Below, in pieces: positions 44,266 through 54,637 of a stretch of 64,000 nucleotides of DNA (position 1 is its first letter; every line of letters starts with the position of its first letter). The notes beneath the pieces are model-generated. The model made no database searches, was not told the DNA's origin, and saw only the letters and a program-made list of their open reading frames with translations. The DNA is taken from NCBI GenBank assembly GCA_038254435.1, contig JBBSGD010000003.1, positions 26,722 through 90,721 on the forward strand. Reading direction: 5' to 3'. The translations under genes were made by a program, and so were the position numbers. The stretch comes from JBBSGD01 sp038254435. Its GTDB lineage: Bacteria; Actinomycetota; CADDZG01; WHSQ01.

Positions 44266-45036
44266 GTGAGCGTCCTCGTCGCGACGTTTCGGACCGCCTT
44301 CCTCGAGGCGTGGGCCAACCGCCGGTCGTTCTGGTTCCAGGTATCGATAATGGTGGCCAACGATCTCGCCTTCGTGGCCTTCTGGATCCTCTTCTTCGGC
44401 AAGGTCGGCACCGTGCGCGGTTATGACGTACATCAGGTTCTTCTGCTGCTCGCAATCCTCGCGACGGTGACCGGGCTGTCCCTGGGCCTATTCGCCAACG
44501 TTCGCAAAATCGGGCAGATGGCGGCCGACGGAGAGCTGGACTCCGTTCTCGCCCTGCCCGTCGATCCCCTTGCTTACGTGATAGCGAGGCGCGTCGATAC
44601 CGCTCTGCTCGGCGACCTCGCGTTCGGGCCCATCCTCTACCTCGTCGCGGGCGAACCCACCCCCGAGCGCACTGTGCTCTTCGTACTCGGCTCACTATGC
44701 GGCGCCGCCGTGCTGATGGGATTCCTCGTCGCGCTGGGTTCGCTGACGATGTTGTTCGGGGGCCGCGGCGAGCACGCAGACCTCGGCTTCCAGGCCACGC
44801 TCATTCTGTCCACTTATCCGCTCAACGTATTCGGAGGCCTCACCAAGCTGATCATGTTCACCGCCCTGCCGGCCGCGTTCATCACCGGGCTGCCGACGCG
44901 CCTGGTCCACGACTTCAGTCTCGGCTCGGCTTTCGCGGTGGCGGGGTCGGCCCTGCTGTTCGCAGCGCTCGGGCGCGCTGTGTTCGGACTCGGACTCAAG
45001 TACTACAGCTCGGGGGCGCTGTGGACCAAGGCGTGA
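44266..45036 (+). CDS. ABC-2 permease (second of two)
   Basis: 256 residues from GTG 44266, two bases after the previous stop; a longer open frame upstream overlaps the first permease and is rejected. About six helices, with RTAFLEAWANRRSFWFQVSIM at the start, MAADGELDSVLALPVDPL and STYPLNVFGGLTKLIMFTALPAAFIT, the latter shared by the DUF990-type permeases. Completes a one-ATPase, two-permease exporter. Ends flush against the convergent sthA gene. Confidence 0.88.
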   Translation: MSVLVATFRTAFLEAWANRRSFWFQVSIMVANDLAFVAFWILFFGKVGTVRGYDVHQVLLLLAILATVTGLSLGLFANVRKIGQMAADGELDSVLALPVDPLAYVIARRVDTALLGDLAFGPILYLVAGEPTPERTVLFVLGSLCGAAVLMGFLVALGSLTMLFGGRGEHADLGFQATLILSTYPLNVFGGLTKLIMFTALPAAFITGLPTRLVHDFSLGSAFAVAGSALLFAALGRAVFGLGLKYYSSGALWTKA

Positions 45037-46452
45037 TCAACCGACGAGGCGCGACATTTCCTCGATCTTGTTCATGGCGTCGAGCGCGGCCACCTTGTAG
45101 GACTCGGCCAGGGTTGGATAGTTGAACACCGCCGCCACGAGATCCTCGATGCGCCCTCCGGCCGCCATGAGCACCTGCCCGACATGCACCAGCTCGGTGG
45201 CTCCGGTGCCGAAGACGTGGACGCCGAGAAGACGGCCGTCCTCGGGTGAGGCGAGCAGCTTCAAGATCCCGTAGGCGTCGCCGAGGATCTGGCCCCGGGC
45301 CAGCTCACGGTAACGCGACACGCCCACCTCGTAGGGGACGCCCGCGTCGGTAAGCTCCTCTTCGTTGCGGCCGACGAAGCTGATCTCGGGAATCGTGTAG
45401 ATGCCGACCGGGAGCAACTCGCTCATATCGCGCGCCTGCGCGCCGAGGGCGTGGATCGCGGCGAGGCGGCCCTGCTCGGCCGAGGTGGCTGCAAGGTTCG
45501 GGAATCCGATGACATCACCGGCCGCATAGATGTGATCCACAGAAGTGCAGAACCTGTCGTCGACTTCGATGCCGCCTCGGTCGCCCGCGCTCAAGCCCGC
45601 CGCCTCCAGATCAAGGCGGGCGGTCGCGCCGACCCGTCCCGCCGAGTACATCACCGCGTCGCTGGCCACCCTCTTTCCGCTCTTTAGATGAGTGACGGCC
45701 CCTCCCTCGAGGGATTCCACGGCAGTCACGTCCTCACCGAAGCGGAAGCTGACACCAAGGTCGCGCAGATGGTACTGAAGCGCCTCGACGATCTGCGAGT
45801 CGCAAAAATCGAGGAGCCGTCTCTTGCGCTCGACCACAGTCACCTTCGTGCCGAGCGCGGCGAACATGGACGCGTACTCGATCCCGATTACCCCCGCGCC
45901 GACCACCACCAGTGATCCGGGGATGCGCGAGATCTCCAGTATCGAATCCGAGTCGAGAACTGTCCTGCCGTCGAACGCCACGCTGGCGGGGTGAAGTGGT
46001 TCGGTCCCCACTGCGATGACGATGTTGTCGGCCTGGACCTGCGTCTCCTCCCCCTCCTCGGAATCACGCCCCAGGACCGCCACCGTGTACGAATCGATGA
46101 AGCGGGCCGTGCCACGCAGGAGCCTGACGTGATTGCGGCGCAGCTGATCGCGCACGACATCGACCTCGGCCCCGACGACCTGCTGGGCACGCGCCATGAG
46201 GTCGTCGATCGTGACTTCCTCTTTGAGCCTGTAGCTCTGTCCGTAGAGCGAGCGCTGATTGATCCCCGTGAGATAGATGATCGCCTCGCGCAGTGTCTTG
46301 GAAGGGATGGTTCCGGTATGCACGCACACTCCGCCGACATCGCGGGCGCGCTCGACAATGGCGGCCTTGCGGCCGAGCTTGGCTGCGGCGATCGCTGCTT
46401 TCTGCCCCGCTGGTCCCGAACCGATGACCAACAGCTCGATGTCCCGACTCAC
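45037..46452 (-). CDS. sthA: Si-specific NAD(P)+ transhydrogenase (soluble)
   Basis: 471 residues. FAD-binding [39 protein letters not shown] in place of the C-x4-C disulfide of lipoamide dehydrogenases (only the first Cys remains, as in SthA), second Rossmann [20 protein letters not shown], and [17 protein letters not shown]. SthA balances NADPH and NADH pools in the cytosol. The C-terminal dimerisation domain with [16 protein letters not shown] is complete. Confidence 0.93.
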   Translation of the reverse strand: MSRDIELLVIGSGPAGQKAAIAAAKLGRKAAIVERARDVGGVCVHTGTIPSKTLREAIIYLTGINQRSLYGQSYRLKEEVTIDDLMARAQQVVGAEVDVVRDQLRRNHVRLLRGTARFIDSYTVAVLGRDSEEGEETQVQADNIVIAVGTEPLHPASVAFDGRTVLDSDSILEISRIPGSLVVVGAGVIGIEYASMFAALGTKVTVVERKRRLLDFCDSQIVEALQYHLRDLGVSFRFGEDVTAVESLEGGAVTHLKSGKRVASDAVMYSAGRVGATARLDLEAAGLSAGDRGGIEVDDRFCTSVDHIYAAGDVIGFPNLAATSAEQGRLAAIHALGAQARDMSELLPVGIYTIPEISFVGRNEEELTDAGVPYEVGVSRYRELARGQILGDAYGILKLLASPEDGRLLGVHVFGTGATELVHVGQVLMAAGGRIEDLVAAVFNYPTLAESYKVAALDAMNKIEEMSRLVG

Positions 46453-46571
46453 CCGTCACCCCTTGGAGGCCATGAGCCGCCCGTGCGACCCGACCACGCG
46501 AGCGTACCCTTGACCTTGTCCGCACCTTTCCCGCCGCCACTCCAGTAGCAACAGAAAGACCGGCAGAGAGA

Positions 46572-47834
46572 TCAAGAAACTGGCCGAATCTCCTCGAAGC
46601 CCGTGTATCTGCGCAGCGCTTGAGGGATGCGGACACTTCCGTCTTCCTGCTGGTGGTTCTCGAGCACCGCAGCGATCGTGCGGCCGACCGCGCAAGCCGT
46701 GCCGTTGAGCGTGTGCACGAGGCGCGAGCCTGAGTCCCCGCGCATCCTTACGTGCAGGCGGCGCGCCTGGTAGTCCGTTGCGTTGGTGGCGGACGTCAGC
46801 TCGAGGTAGCGGTCCGCCCCGGGAAGCCAGGCTTCGTGATCTACCTTCTTGGCCGCCTGGGCGCCAAGGTCGCCCGTGCACATCACGAGCACGTGATAGG
46901 GGATCTCGAGTGCTTGCAGGATCTTTTCCTGGTTGGCGCGTATGGTCGCGAACTCGTCCCAGGAGTCCTCGGGGTCCGCGAACGAAAACTGCTCCACCTT
47001 GTCGAATTGATGAAGCCTGATTAGTCCCTTGGTGTCCTTGCCGTAAGAGCCGGCCTCGCGTCTGAAGTTCGGCGACAGCCCACAATAACGAAGGGGGAGC
47101 GTCTCGGCGGGCAATGTCTCATCCGCGTGCATCGAGGCGAGCGCGACCTCCGAGGTCCCGGTGAGGTAGAGATCGTCGCGCTCGAGGCGGTAGAGCTCGT
47201 GCTCGTCGGTTGGAAGGAAACCTGTGCCGTACATTGCCCGCTCGCGCACGAGGACCGGCGTCACGACGGGCGTCAGGCCGCGTTCTAAGAGAAAGTCGAT
47301 AGCCAAGCGCACCAGCGCGAGCTCGAGAATGACCCCCGGCCCGGTCAAGTAGACGAACCGGCTCCCCGAGGTCTTGACGGCGCGGTCCGCATCGAAGATT
47401 CCAAGGCGTTCGCCGAGGGCGACGTGGTCGAGTGGCTCGAAGGAGAAGCGGGGCTTATCACCCACTTCCCGTTCGACCACGTTGTCGTCTTCGGTAAGAC
47501 CGTCGGGAACGCTGTGGTGCGGCAGGTTGGGCAGCCACGCGGCGGCTCGCTCGAGCGCGCTCTGCGCCTCCTCGAGCCGCGCTCCCAGCACGCTGACCTC
47601 CTCGGCCAGCACCTTGGCCCCTGCGATTGCCGCGTGCCGGTCCTCGGCGCGCGCCCGCGCAATCGCCTTGTTTGCCTTGTTGTGCTCGGCTCTCTTGCTC
47701 TCCACCACTGCGAGCAGCTCACGATGACGCTTGTCGAGCTCCACGACCTCTTCGAGCCCCGGCACTCCGCCCCTGCGTGCGTATGCCGCTCGCACGGCGT
47801 CGAGATCCTCACGCAACAGTCTGAGATCGATCAT
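46572..47834 (-). CDS. serS: Seryl-tRNA synthetase
   Basis: 420 residues. N-terminal two-helix coiled-coil arm (IDLRLLREDLDAVRAAYARRG, ALERAAAWLPNLPH) that recognises the long variable arm of tRNA-Ser, then class II motif 2 GLSPNFRREAGSYGKDTKGL with QFDKVEQF, and motif 3 GTACAVGRTIAAVLENHQ. Charges tRNA-Ser; all four serine isoacceptors are encoded within the same window. Downstream of the DUF4446 gene by 12 bp. Confidence 0.96.
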   Translation of the reverse strand: MIDLRLLREDLDAVRAAYARRGGVPGLEEVVELDKRHRELLAVVESKRAEHNKANKAIARARAEDRHAAIAGAKVLAEEVSVLGARLEEAQSALERAAAWLPNLPHHSVPDGLTEDDNVVEREVGDKPRFSFEPLDHVALGERLGIFDADRAVKTSGSRFVYLTGPGVILELALVRLAIDFLLERGLTPVVTPVLVRERAMYGTGFLPTDEHELYRLERDDLYLTGTSEVALASMHADETLPAETLPLRYCGLSPNFRREAGSYGKDTKGLIRLHQFDKVEQFSFADPEDSWDEFATIRANQEKILQALEIPYHVLVMCTGDLGAQAAKKVDHEAWLPGADRYLELTSATNATDYQARRLHVRMRGDSGSRLVHTLNGTACAVGRTIAAVLENHQQEDGSVRIPQALRRYTGFEEIRPVS

Positions 47835-47846
47835 GCCGGGGGCTCG

Positions 47847-48368
47847 TCAGCGAGCGACGGTCTGGCTCTCTCCGCGTCCCGTCCCCGACATGGCCTCGGC
47901 CACAGCGCGCTGCTCCTCGTCTGACAAGTTGTGGTCCGAGGACAGCGCCTTGATGGACTTGGCATAGGTGCGGGTCTCCGTTCGCCCGTTGATCGAGCTG
48001 ATGATCATCCCGTCGCCGAAGGCGTCGAGCAACGCCGCAGAGAACGACAGCCGTCCTCCCATGTCCTCGAAGGCGTCGTAGCGGACCATCGCGAATTTTT
48101 GCAGCGCGAACTTGCTGATCGTCTCGATCTCCTGCTGGCTCGCGACGACGCCGTCGACTCTGTGGTTCATCGCCGCGAGCTGCCCGGACCAGTCGCTTAC
48201 CAGGCCGATGAGATCCTGGTCCTTGGCCTTCCCCCTCAGCACCGCGTAGTGACGCCGGAGCCTGCGCAAGCGCAGCATCAGCACGATTGTGATGACAAGG
48301 GAAACCAGCGCGACGCCGGCGGCTGCGGCCAGGCCAATGGTCACTTGGTCGAGGGTCAAATGGGGCAC
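47847..48368 (-). CDS. DUF4446-family membrane protein
   Basis: 173 residues from GTG 48366-48368, chosen because the longer frame overlaps larB. One N-terminal membrane helix (LAAAAGVALVSLVITIVLML), a coiled region, and the conserved block VRYDAFEDMGGRLSFSAALLDAFGDGMIISSINGR characteristic of DUF4446. Function unknown. Likely co-transcribed with serS. Confidence 0.88.
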   Translation of the reverse strand: MPHLTLDQVTIGLAAAAGVALVSLVITIVLMLRLRRLRRHYAVLRGKAKDQDLIGLVSDWSGQLAAMNHRVDGVVASQQEIETISKFALQKFAMVRYDAFEDMGGRLSFSAALLDAFGDGMIISSINGRTETRTYAKSIKALSSDHNLSDEEQRAVAEAMSGTGRGESQTVAR

Positions 48369-48392
48369 GGAACGAAATCTTACACTGACACC

Positions 48393-49217
48393 ATGCGGCC
48401 TCAAGAGGTTAGAGCGCTACTCGAAGCAATTCGCTCCGGTGCCACAACCGTCGACGAGGGTCTGGCGCGACTCAGCGACCTGCCGGTGCAAGACCTCGGC
48501 TTTGCCCGGCTCGACACGCACCGGGAGCTGCGCCAGGGATTCGGAGAAGCCATCTTCGGCCAAAGCAAGTCGCCCGAGCATCTCGTCGCAATCGCCGCGC
48601 GCCTGCTCGCCACGACCACCGGACCGGTCCTGGCCACCCGGGTGACCCCCGAAGGGGCCGCGGCGCTGCTCGCCGCTCACCCGGAGGCAAGGCTCCACGA
48701 GGCCGCTCGGCTCGTAGTCCTGCGCTCCGATGCTCCCGCCTCGGGCAGCCGCGGGGTTGGGCGCGTCGCCGTTCTGTGCGCCGGCACCTCGGACCTCCCG
48801 ATTGCGGACGAGGCCGCGTACACGGCCGAGGCGCTCGGCGCGAGCGTCACGCGCCTCACCGATGTGGGGGTGGCGGGACTGCACCGGCTTCTCGACGCGC
48901 AAGGGGTCCTGCACGAGGCCGACATAGTCATCGTCGTTGCCGGGATGGAAGGGGCGCTGGCGAGCCTCGTGGGCGGCATCTCGCCGGCCCCGGTCATCGC
49001 CGTGCCGACCAGCGTCGGGTATGGGGCCTCCTTCGAGGGGCTCGCCGCGCTGCTGGCCATGCTCAACTCGTGCGCTGCGGGCATCGCGGTGACAAACATA
49101 GACGGCGGTTTTCCCGCCGCGTCCTTCGCCTTGCGACTCTTGCGCCGCCGGCATGGGGCCGCGGCGGCGGAGGATAGCGCGGCGGCCGCTCCGCCGCGCC
49201 GGCCGGGCAGCGCATGA
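48393..49217 (+). CDS. larB: LarB, pyridinium-3,5-biscarboxylic acid mononucleotide synthase
   Basis: 274 residues from ATG 48393; the frame is open further upstream only through the antisense of DUF4446. N-terminal helical part with FARLDTHRELRQGFGEAIFGQSKS, then a PurE-like C-terminal domain (VAVLCAGTSDLPIADEA, VVAGMEGALASLVGGI, VPTSVGYGASF, TNIDGGFPAASFALRLLRR). LarB carboxylates and hydrolyses nicotinic acid adenine dinucleotide in the first step to the nickel-pincer cofactor. Coupled to larC by ATGA. Confidence 0.94.
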   Translation: MRPQEVRALLEAIRSGATTVDEGLARLSDLPVQDLGFARLDTHRELRQGFGEAIFGQSKSPEHLVAIAARLLATTTGPVLATRVTPEGAAALLAAHPEARLHEAARLVVLRSDAPASGSRGVGRVAVLCAGTSDLPIADEAAYTAEALGASVTRLTDVGVAGLHRLLDAQGVLHEADIVIVVAGMEGALASLVGGISPAPVIAVPTSVGYGASFEGLAALLAMLNSCAAGIAVTNIDGGFPAASFALRLLRRRHGAAAAEDSAAAAPPRRPGSA

Positions 49218-50404
49218 CACTCGTCTACCTCGACTGCTTCTCGGGAATCTCCGGTGACATGCTCCTCGGGGCCCTGCTCGACGCCGGAGTGCCCGAGTCG
49301 CAGGTGCGCACCTCCCTTGATGCGCTGGGGCTCTCGGGCTGGGAGCTGACCGTCACGGAAACGAGCCGCGCGGGCATCCGGGCGCGGCGCGCCGAGGTGG
49401 CGATCGCCTCGGACTCCGGTGCGCGCACCTACGCCGACATCGTCTCCATGCTGCGCGCCTCGCCCCTTGACGCACCGGTGCGCACCCAGGCGCTCGCGGT
49501 GTTCGAGGTCCTCGGCAAGGCCGAGGCGAGGGTTCACGGCGTCGGGCTTGCCGATGTGCACTTCCACGAGCTCGGAGGCCTCGACGCCATCGTCGATATC
49601 GTCGGCTGCTGCGCCGCCCTCGATTACCTCGCGCCAGAATCGGTCACGTGCTCGCCGATCGCCAGCGGCACCGGCACCGTCGATACCGCCCACGGGCTCA
49701 TGCCACTGCCATCCCCGGCGGTGTCAGAGATCCTCACCGGCGTGCCGCTGATCTGGCGGGGATCGCACGAGCTCGTGACTCCCACCGGAGCAGCCCTCGT
49801 CAAGGTGTGGGCGAGCTCTTTCGGCGAGCCACCGCCCATGACTCCGGTGGCGAGCGGTTACGGCGCCGGGGCGCGCGACGTCACCGTAGCCAACGTCGTG
49901 CGGGTCCTGCTCGGGACTCCCGACGAGTCCGGGGGCAAGCGCGACGCGCCCGCGGAGAGAGCAGTAGAGGTCCTTGCCACCAACATCGACGACCTCAGCC
50001 CCGAGCTCGTGCCGCACGTCATCGACTCCCTGCTCGTGGCCGGGGCCCAGGACGCGTGGGTGACCCCCATCGTCATGAAGAAAGGCAGGCCGGCCTTTAC
50101 CTTGTCGGTGCTTGCCGACCCCGTCCTCAGACCAACCCTGCTGGACGTGCTCTACCGCGAGACGACGACGTTCGGGATTCGCATAGTCGCAGCCGACAAG
50201 GACGTCCTGCAGCGCTCGATCGCCGAGGCCGAGGTGCAGGGCCACACGGTGCGGGTCAAGCTTGGCTTGCGTGCCGGAGAGGTAGTCACGATGGCGCCCG
50301 AATACGAAGACGCGCGCAAAGTGGCGGCGCTGACGGGATTGCCGCTCAAAGAGGTCTACGAACGCGCCGTAACCGCCTGCAACGCGCGCCGGGGGCCCGA
50401 TTGA
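49214..50404 (+). CDS. larC: LarC, nickel insertase for the pincer nucleotide cofactor
   Basis: 396 residues in one uninterrupted frame, unlike Lactiplantibacillus, where larC needs a frameshift. Start LVYLDCFSGISGDMLLGALLDAG, DVHFHELGGLDAIVDIVG, HELVTPTGAALVK and C-terminal ATNIDDLSPELVPHVID and VTPIVMKKGRPAFTLSVL are family hallmarks. LarC inserts Ni into the nucleotide using CTP. larE and larA are not within the window. Confidence 0.95.
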   Translation: MTLVYLDCFSGISGDMLLGALLDAGVPESQVRTSLDALGLSGWELTVTETSRAGIRARRAEVAIASDSGARTYADIVSMLRASPLDAPVRTQALAVFEVLGKAEARVHGVGLADVHFHELGGLDAIVDIVGCCAALDYLAPESVTCSPIASGTGTVDTAHGLMPLPSPAVSEILTGVPLIWRGSHELVTPTGAALVKVWASSFGEPPPMTPVASGYGAGARDVTVANVVRVLLGTPDESGGKRDAPAERAVEVLATNIDDLSPELVPHVIDSLLVAGAQDAWVTPIVMKKGRPAFTLSVLADPVLRPTLLDVLYRETTTFGIRIVAADKDVLQRSIAEAEVQGHTVRVKLGLRAGEVVTMAPEYEDARKVAALTGLPLKEVYERAVTACNARRGPD

Positions 50405-50436
50405 CTCCTCGGCGCACGCCGGGGGGCGGGCCGGGT

Positions 50437-51300
50437 TCAGCGCGCGGCCCTGCCTCGCAGGTGCTCGAGGATCGCTCGCTCGATCCGGGCGTCGGCCGAC
50501 CAACGCTCTTCGAGGTTCTCTGTGCCCGCGTACGCGTACAGCGCGGCGCGCAGGGAGTGATCGTAGGGGCCCGACGAGGCACCGGGTGCATAGCCGAGCC
50601 CCGACAGCAGAGCGCGCAGCTCGGCGGCGAGCTCGACGTCGACGTCGATGAACTCGAGTTCTTCGGGGCTGGGAAAATAGAGCTTGTGCAGCTCGTAGAG
50701 ACGCTGCAGCTCCTGAACGGGAGCGGCATGATCGTCGATCCGCAAGTCGACTGCGATGTCACTGCCCCCGCCGTAGCCTCCCTTGTCGCGGGCAACGATC
50801 AGCGCGGCCGACTGCCGGCCCCGTCTGTCCCCCCCGGCGGCGTCGCCCGCCTCCACGGCGGCAAGCAGCCTCGACGCGAGCTCGCCACCGGTCTCCTCGA
50901 AGGCAGCGGCCATCCCGCCGATTACCTGTGGCCCGGCCAGGATGTTGCCCTGGCAGCAGTAACCCTGGCCGGTTCGTCCTCCCGCCCAGTGCAAGCATTC
51001 GCTTCCCGTGTAAGTGGCGGCGTTCCCCTTCGCATCGACGATGCCGAGCTGCCGTTGAGCGCTATCGGGGTCCGGGGTCGTGAGCGCTGCGATTACCGAC
51101 TCCGCGCCGTTACCGGCGGCAAGCAGATCTAGTCCGTCGGGCCCGTAAGCCAGGTTCGCAAGCGCCTGGGTGGCGACCGCCCCGGCACCCACCTTGCACC
51201 AGGGAACAGCCGCGCCCACGGCCAAGAACTTGGAGGCCACGGCCACCCCCCATTCGGGAACATCACCGCGCACGGCGCGCGCTGCGATCGAAAACGTCAC
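50437..51300 (-). CDS. DUF1028 Ntn-hydrolase-like protein
   Basis: 287 residues. TFSIAARAVRGDVPEWGVAVASKF at the start, AVPWCKVGAGAVATQALANLAYG, YTGSECLHWAGGRTGQGYCCQGNIL and QSAALIVARDKGGYGGGSDIAVDLRIDDH are the DUF1028 signature; the family has an Ntn-hydrolase fold and often peptidoglycan or peptide-related contexts. Here it is the last gene behind a complete peptide importer, 12 bp after the second ATPase, so peptide or amide hydrolysis is the natural guess. Confidence 0.9.
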   Translation of the reverse strand: MTFSIAARAVRGDVPEWGVAVASKFLAVGAAVPWCKVGAGAVATQALANLAYGPDGLDLLAAGNGAESVIAALTTPDPDSAQRQLGIVDAKGNAATYTGSECLHWAGGRTGQGYCCQGNILAGPQVIGGMAAAFEETGGELASRLLAAVEAGDAAGGDRRGRQSAALIVARDKGGYGGGSDIAVDLRIDDHAAPVQELQRLYELHKLYFPSPEELEFIDVDVELAAELRALLSGLGYAPGASSGPYDHSLRAALYAYAGTENLEERWSADARIERAILEHLRGRAAR

Positions 51301-51312
51301 CCCGGAAGGCGC

Positions 51313-52401
51313 TTACTCGTGGGCCATTCTGGTGAGCTTCTCGCCCTCCTCGAGCGGATACCAGCACGCCGCGACGTGGTTGCTCTCCGTCTCGCCCAAG
51401 GGGGGGAACTCGGTACGACAGTTCTCCGGAACGTTGTTCCCCCCGGCGACCTGGCGCGCCTTGGGACAGCGCGGGTGGAAGGGACACCCCGCGGGGGGGT
51501 TAATCGGAGAGGGCACATCGCCCTCGAGCGTGATGCGGTCGGTGACGCTCGTGTCCCCATGGCCCTTGGGCACCGCCGACAGCAGCGCCGCGGTGTAGGG
51601 GTGCTGCGGCCGTGCATAGACCTCGTCTGACTCCCCGATCTCTACGAGGTGTCCGAGGTACATGACCGCGATGCGATCCGAGATGTGCCGTACCACGCCG
51701 AGGTCGTGCGAGATGAACAGGTAGGTGAGCTTGAACTCGTCCTGCAGATCCTCGAGCAGGTTCAGGATCTGAGCCTGTATGGAAACGTCAAGCGCCGATA
51801 CGGGCTCGTCGCAGACGATGAGCTTGGGCCTCAGCGCAAGAGCACGCGCCACGCCGATACGCTGACGCTGTCCGCCGGAGAACTCGTGCCCATAGCGGTT
51901 GTAGTGCTCGGGGTTGAGACCGACTCGGTCCATGAGGTCCTGCACCTTGCGCTTGGTCTCGCCTTCGGTCTTGTGGATGCTGTACGGCGCGCCGATGGTT
52001 TGGCCTACGGTCTTTCTCGGGTTCAGCGAGGCATAGGGGTCCTGGAAGATCATCTGCATGTCGCGCCGCTTCTCGCGCAGGGCGCCGCGCTTCAGCTTTG
52101 CGATGTTCTCGCCCTCGAAGGTGATGCTGCCCTTGGTCAGCTCGAGCAGCCTGAGAACGAGACGCGCGGTAGTCGACTTCCCGCAGCCCGACTCCCCCAC
52201 CAGGCCGAGGGTCTCGCCCGGATAGATATCGAAGCTGACGTCGTCCACCGCGTGCACCCGCGCAACTTCCCTCTGCAGAATGATTCCCTTGGTTATCGGA
52301 AAATACTTGGTGAGGTGGCGCACCGACAGGAGCGGGTCTCCCTTGGCCTTGTCGGAGGTGACCAGTGTCGCTCTCTCTGTCGCTTTCTCCGTCTGGCTCA
52401 C
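51313..52401 (-). CDS. Peptide ABC importer ATPase (DppF/OppF type)
   Basis: 362 residues from GTG 52399-52401, directly after the DppD-type stop; the longer open frame is antisense noise over the neighbour. Walker [26 protein letters not shown], signature [15 protein letters not shown], Walker [13 protein letters not shown], and the C-terminal oligopeptide-binding Cys cluster [13 protein letters not shown]...NC (probably an iron-sulfur or metal site). Partner of the second ATPase. Confidence 0.94.
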   Translation of the reverse strand: MSQTEKATERATLVTSDKAKGDPLLSVRHLTKYFPITKGIILQREVARVHAVDDVSFDIYPGETLGLVGESGCGKSTTARLVLRLLELTKGSITFEGENIAKLKRGALREKRRDMQMIFQDPYASLNPRKTVGQTIGAPYSIHKTEGETKRKVQDLMDRVGLNPEHYNRYGHEFSGGQRQRIGVARALALRPKLIVCDEPVSALDVSIQAQILNLLEDLQDEFKLTYLFISHDLGVVRHISDRIAVMYLGHLVEIGESDEVYARPQHPYTAALLSAVPKGHGDTSVTDRITLEGDVPSPINPPAGCPFHPRCPKARQVAGGNNVPENCRTEFPPLGETESNHVAACWYPLEEGEKLTRMAHE

Positions 52402-52403
52402 GA

Positions 52404-53429
52404 CTACACCGCCGCCTTGGTACGCCGCGACTGACGCTCGGCCCAGATTCGCTTCTTGTCCTCGGCGCTCAGGTGACATGCGTTTGGGTGGCCGCCGCCA
52501 CGATCCTCGAAAGCGGGTCTGTCCTTGTCGCAGGGATCGAAGCGGTGGGGACAGCGAGGGTGGAACGGACAACCGTTGGGCACGTTGATGAGAGATGGCG
52601 GAGCACCCTCGATCGGCACCAGGCGCGACCCCTTCATGTCGATGTGCGGGATGGAGTCGAGAAGGCCCCAGGTGTACGGGTGCAGGGGCAGAGCGAAGAT
52701 GTCGCCCTTGGCGCCGCGCTCCATCGCGCGGCCCGCATACATCACCATGATGTTCTGTGCCACGTCCGCAATGACGCCGAGGTCGTGGGTGATGAGAATG
52801 ACCCCGATGTCGAAATCGTTCTTCACCCTGTCGATGAGCTCGAGGATCTGTGCCTGGACGGTGACGTCGAGTGCGGTCGTAGGTTCGTCGGCGATCAGCA
52901 GATCGGGATTGTGAACCAGCGACATGGCGATCATCGCGCGCTGCCGCATACCGCCCGAGTACTGGTGGGGATAGTCCTTGAAACGATCCGGCGGGTTGGG
53001 GATCCCAACGGCGCCCAGTACCTCGATGGCACGACCGCGCGCTGCCTGCCTGGAAACGCTCTCGTGGCAGCGAATCGCCTCCACTATCTGATCCCCGACT
53101 CGGTAGAAGGGGTGAAGACAGGCGAAGGGATCCTGGAAGATCATCGACAGTTCCTTGCCCCGCACCTTGCGAAGCTCCTCCTTGCCCAGCTTCAGCAGGT
53201 CGCGACCCTTGAACAAGATCTCGCCCGAGACATTTGCGGTCTTGAGGTTCGTGAGTCCGAGAGCCGTCAGGCAAGTGACGCTCTTACCCGAACCGGACTC
53301 CCCGACTATGCCGAACGTCTCGCCGCGGCGAACCTGGAACGACAGGCCGTCCACCGCCTTGACGACGCCGTCGGGGGTGGGGAAGTGCACGTGCAGGTCT
53401 TTGACCTCGAGCAGGACTTCGCTTGCCAT
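52404..53429 (-). CDS. Peptide ABC importer ATPase (DppD/OppD type)
   Basis: 341 residues. Walker [27 protein letters not shown], signature [15 protein letters not shown], Walker [13 protein letters not shown] and C-terminal [15 protein letters not shown] cluster. Forms the nucleotide-binding heterodimer with the downstream DppF-type protein. About 40 bp after the DppB-type permease gene. Confidence 0.95.
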   Translation of the reverse strand: MASEVLLEVKDLHVHFPTPDGVVKAVDGLSFQVRRGETFGIVGESGSGKSVTCLTALGLTNLKTANVSGEILFKGRDLLKLGKEELRKVRGKELSMIFQDPFACLHPFYRVGDQIVEAIRCHESVSRQAARGRAIEVLGAVGIPNPPDRFKDYPHQYSGGMRQRAMIAMSLVHNPDLLIADEPTTALDVTVQAQILELIDRVKNDFDIGVILITHDLGVIADVAQNIMVMYAGRAMERGAKGDIFALPLHPYTWGLLDSIPHIDMKGSRLVPIEGAPPSLINVPNGCPFHPRCPHRFDPCDKDRPAFEDRGGGHPNACHLSAEDKKRIWAERQSRRTKAAV

Positions 53430-53469
53430 AGTTGGTCTTCAGCCCCCAGCTAGTGCCGACGAGACAGGG

Positions 53470-54447
<978 letters not shown>

Positions 54448-54637
54448 ATCGAACACCCCTTCGATGCGATCTCCGGCCGTGCCCCTCGTGGGCACTGGGT
54501 GCAGAACCACTGCCATCCTAGTCGTTCTGCCGGGAAAAACCTCTAGGTCCTACCGGATCGGGCCCGGGGGAGATCCCCCCGGGCCCAGATCCTCTTCGGG
54601 TCGCCGTGCCGGCCGGCCCGCGCTGCTGCCGGCTAGA

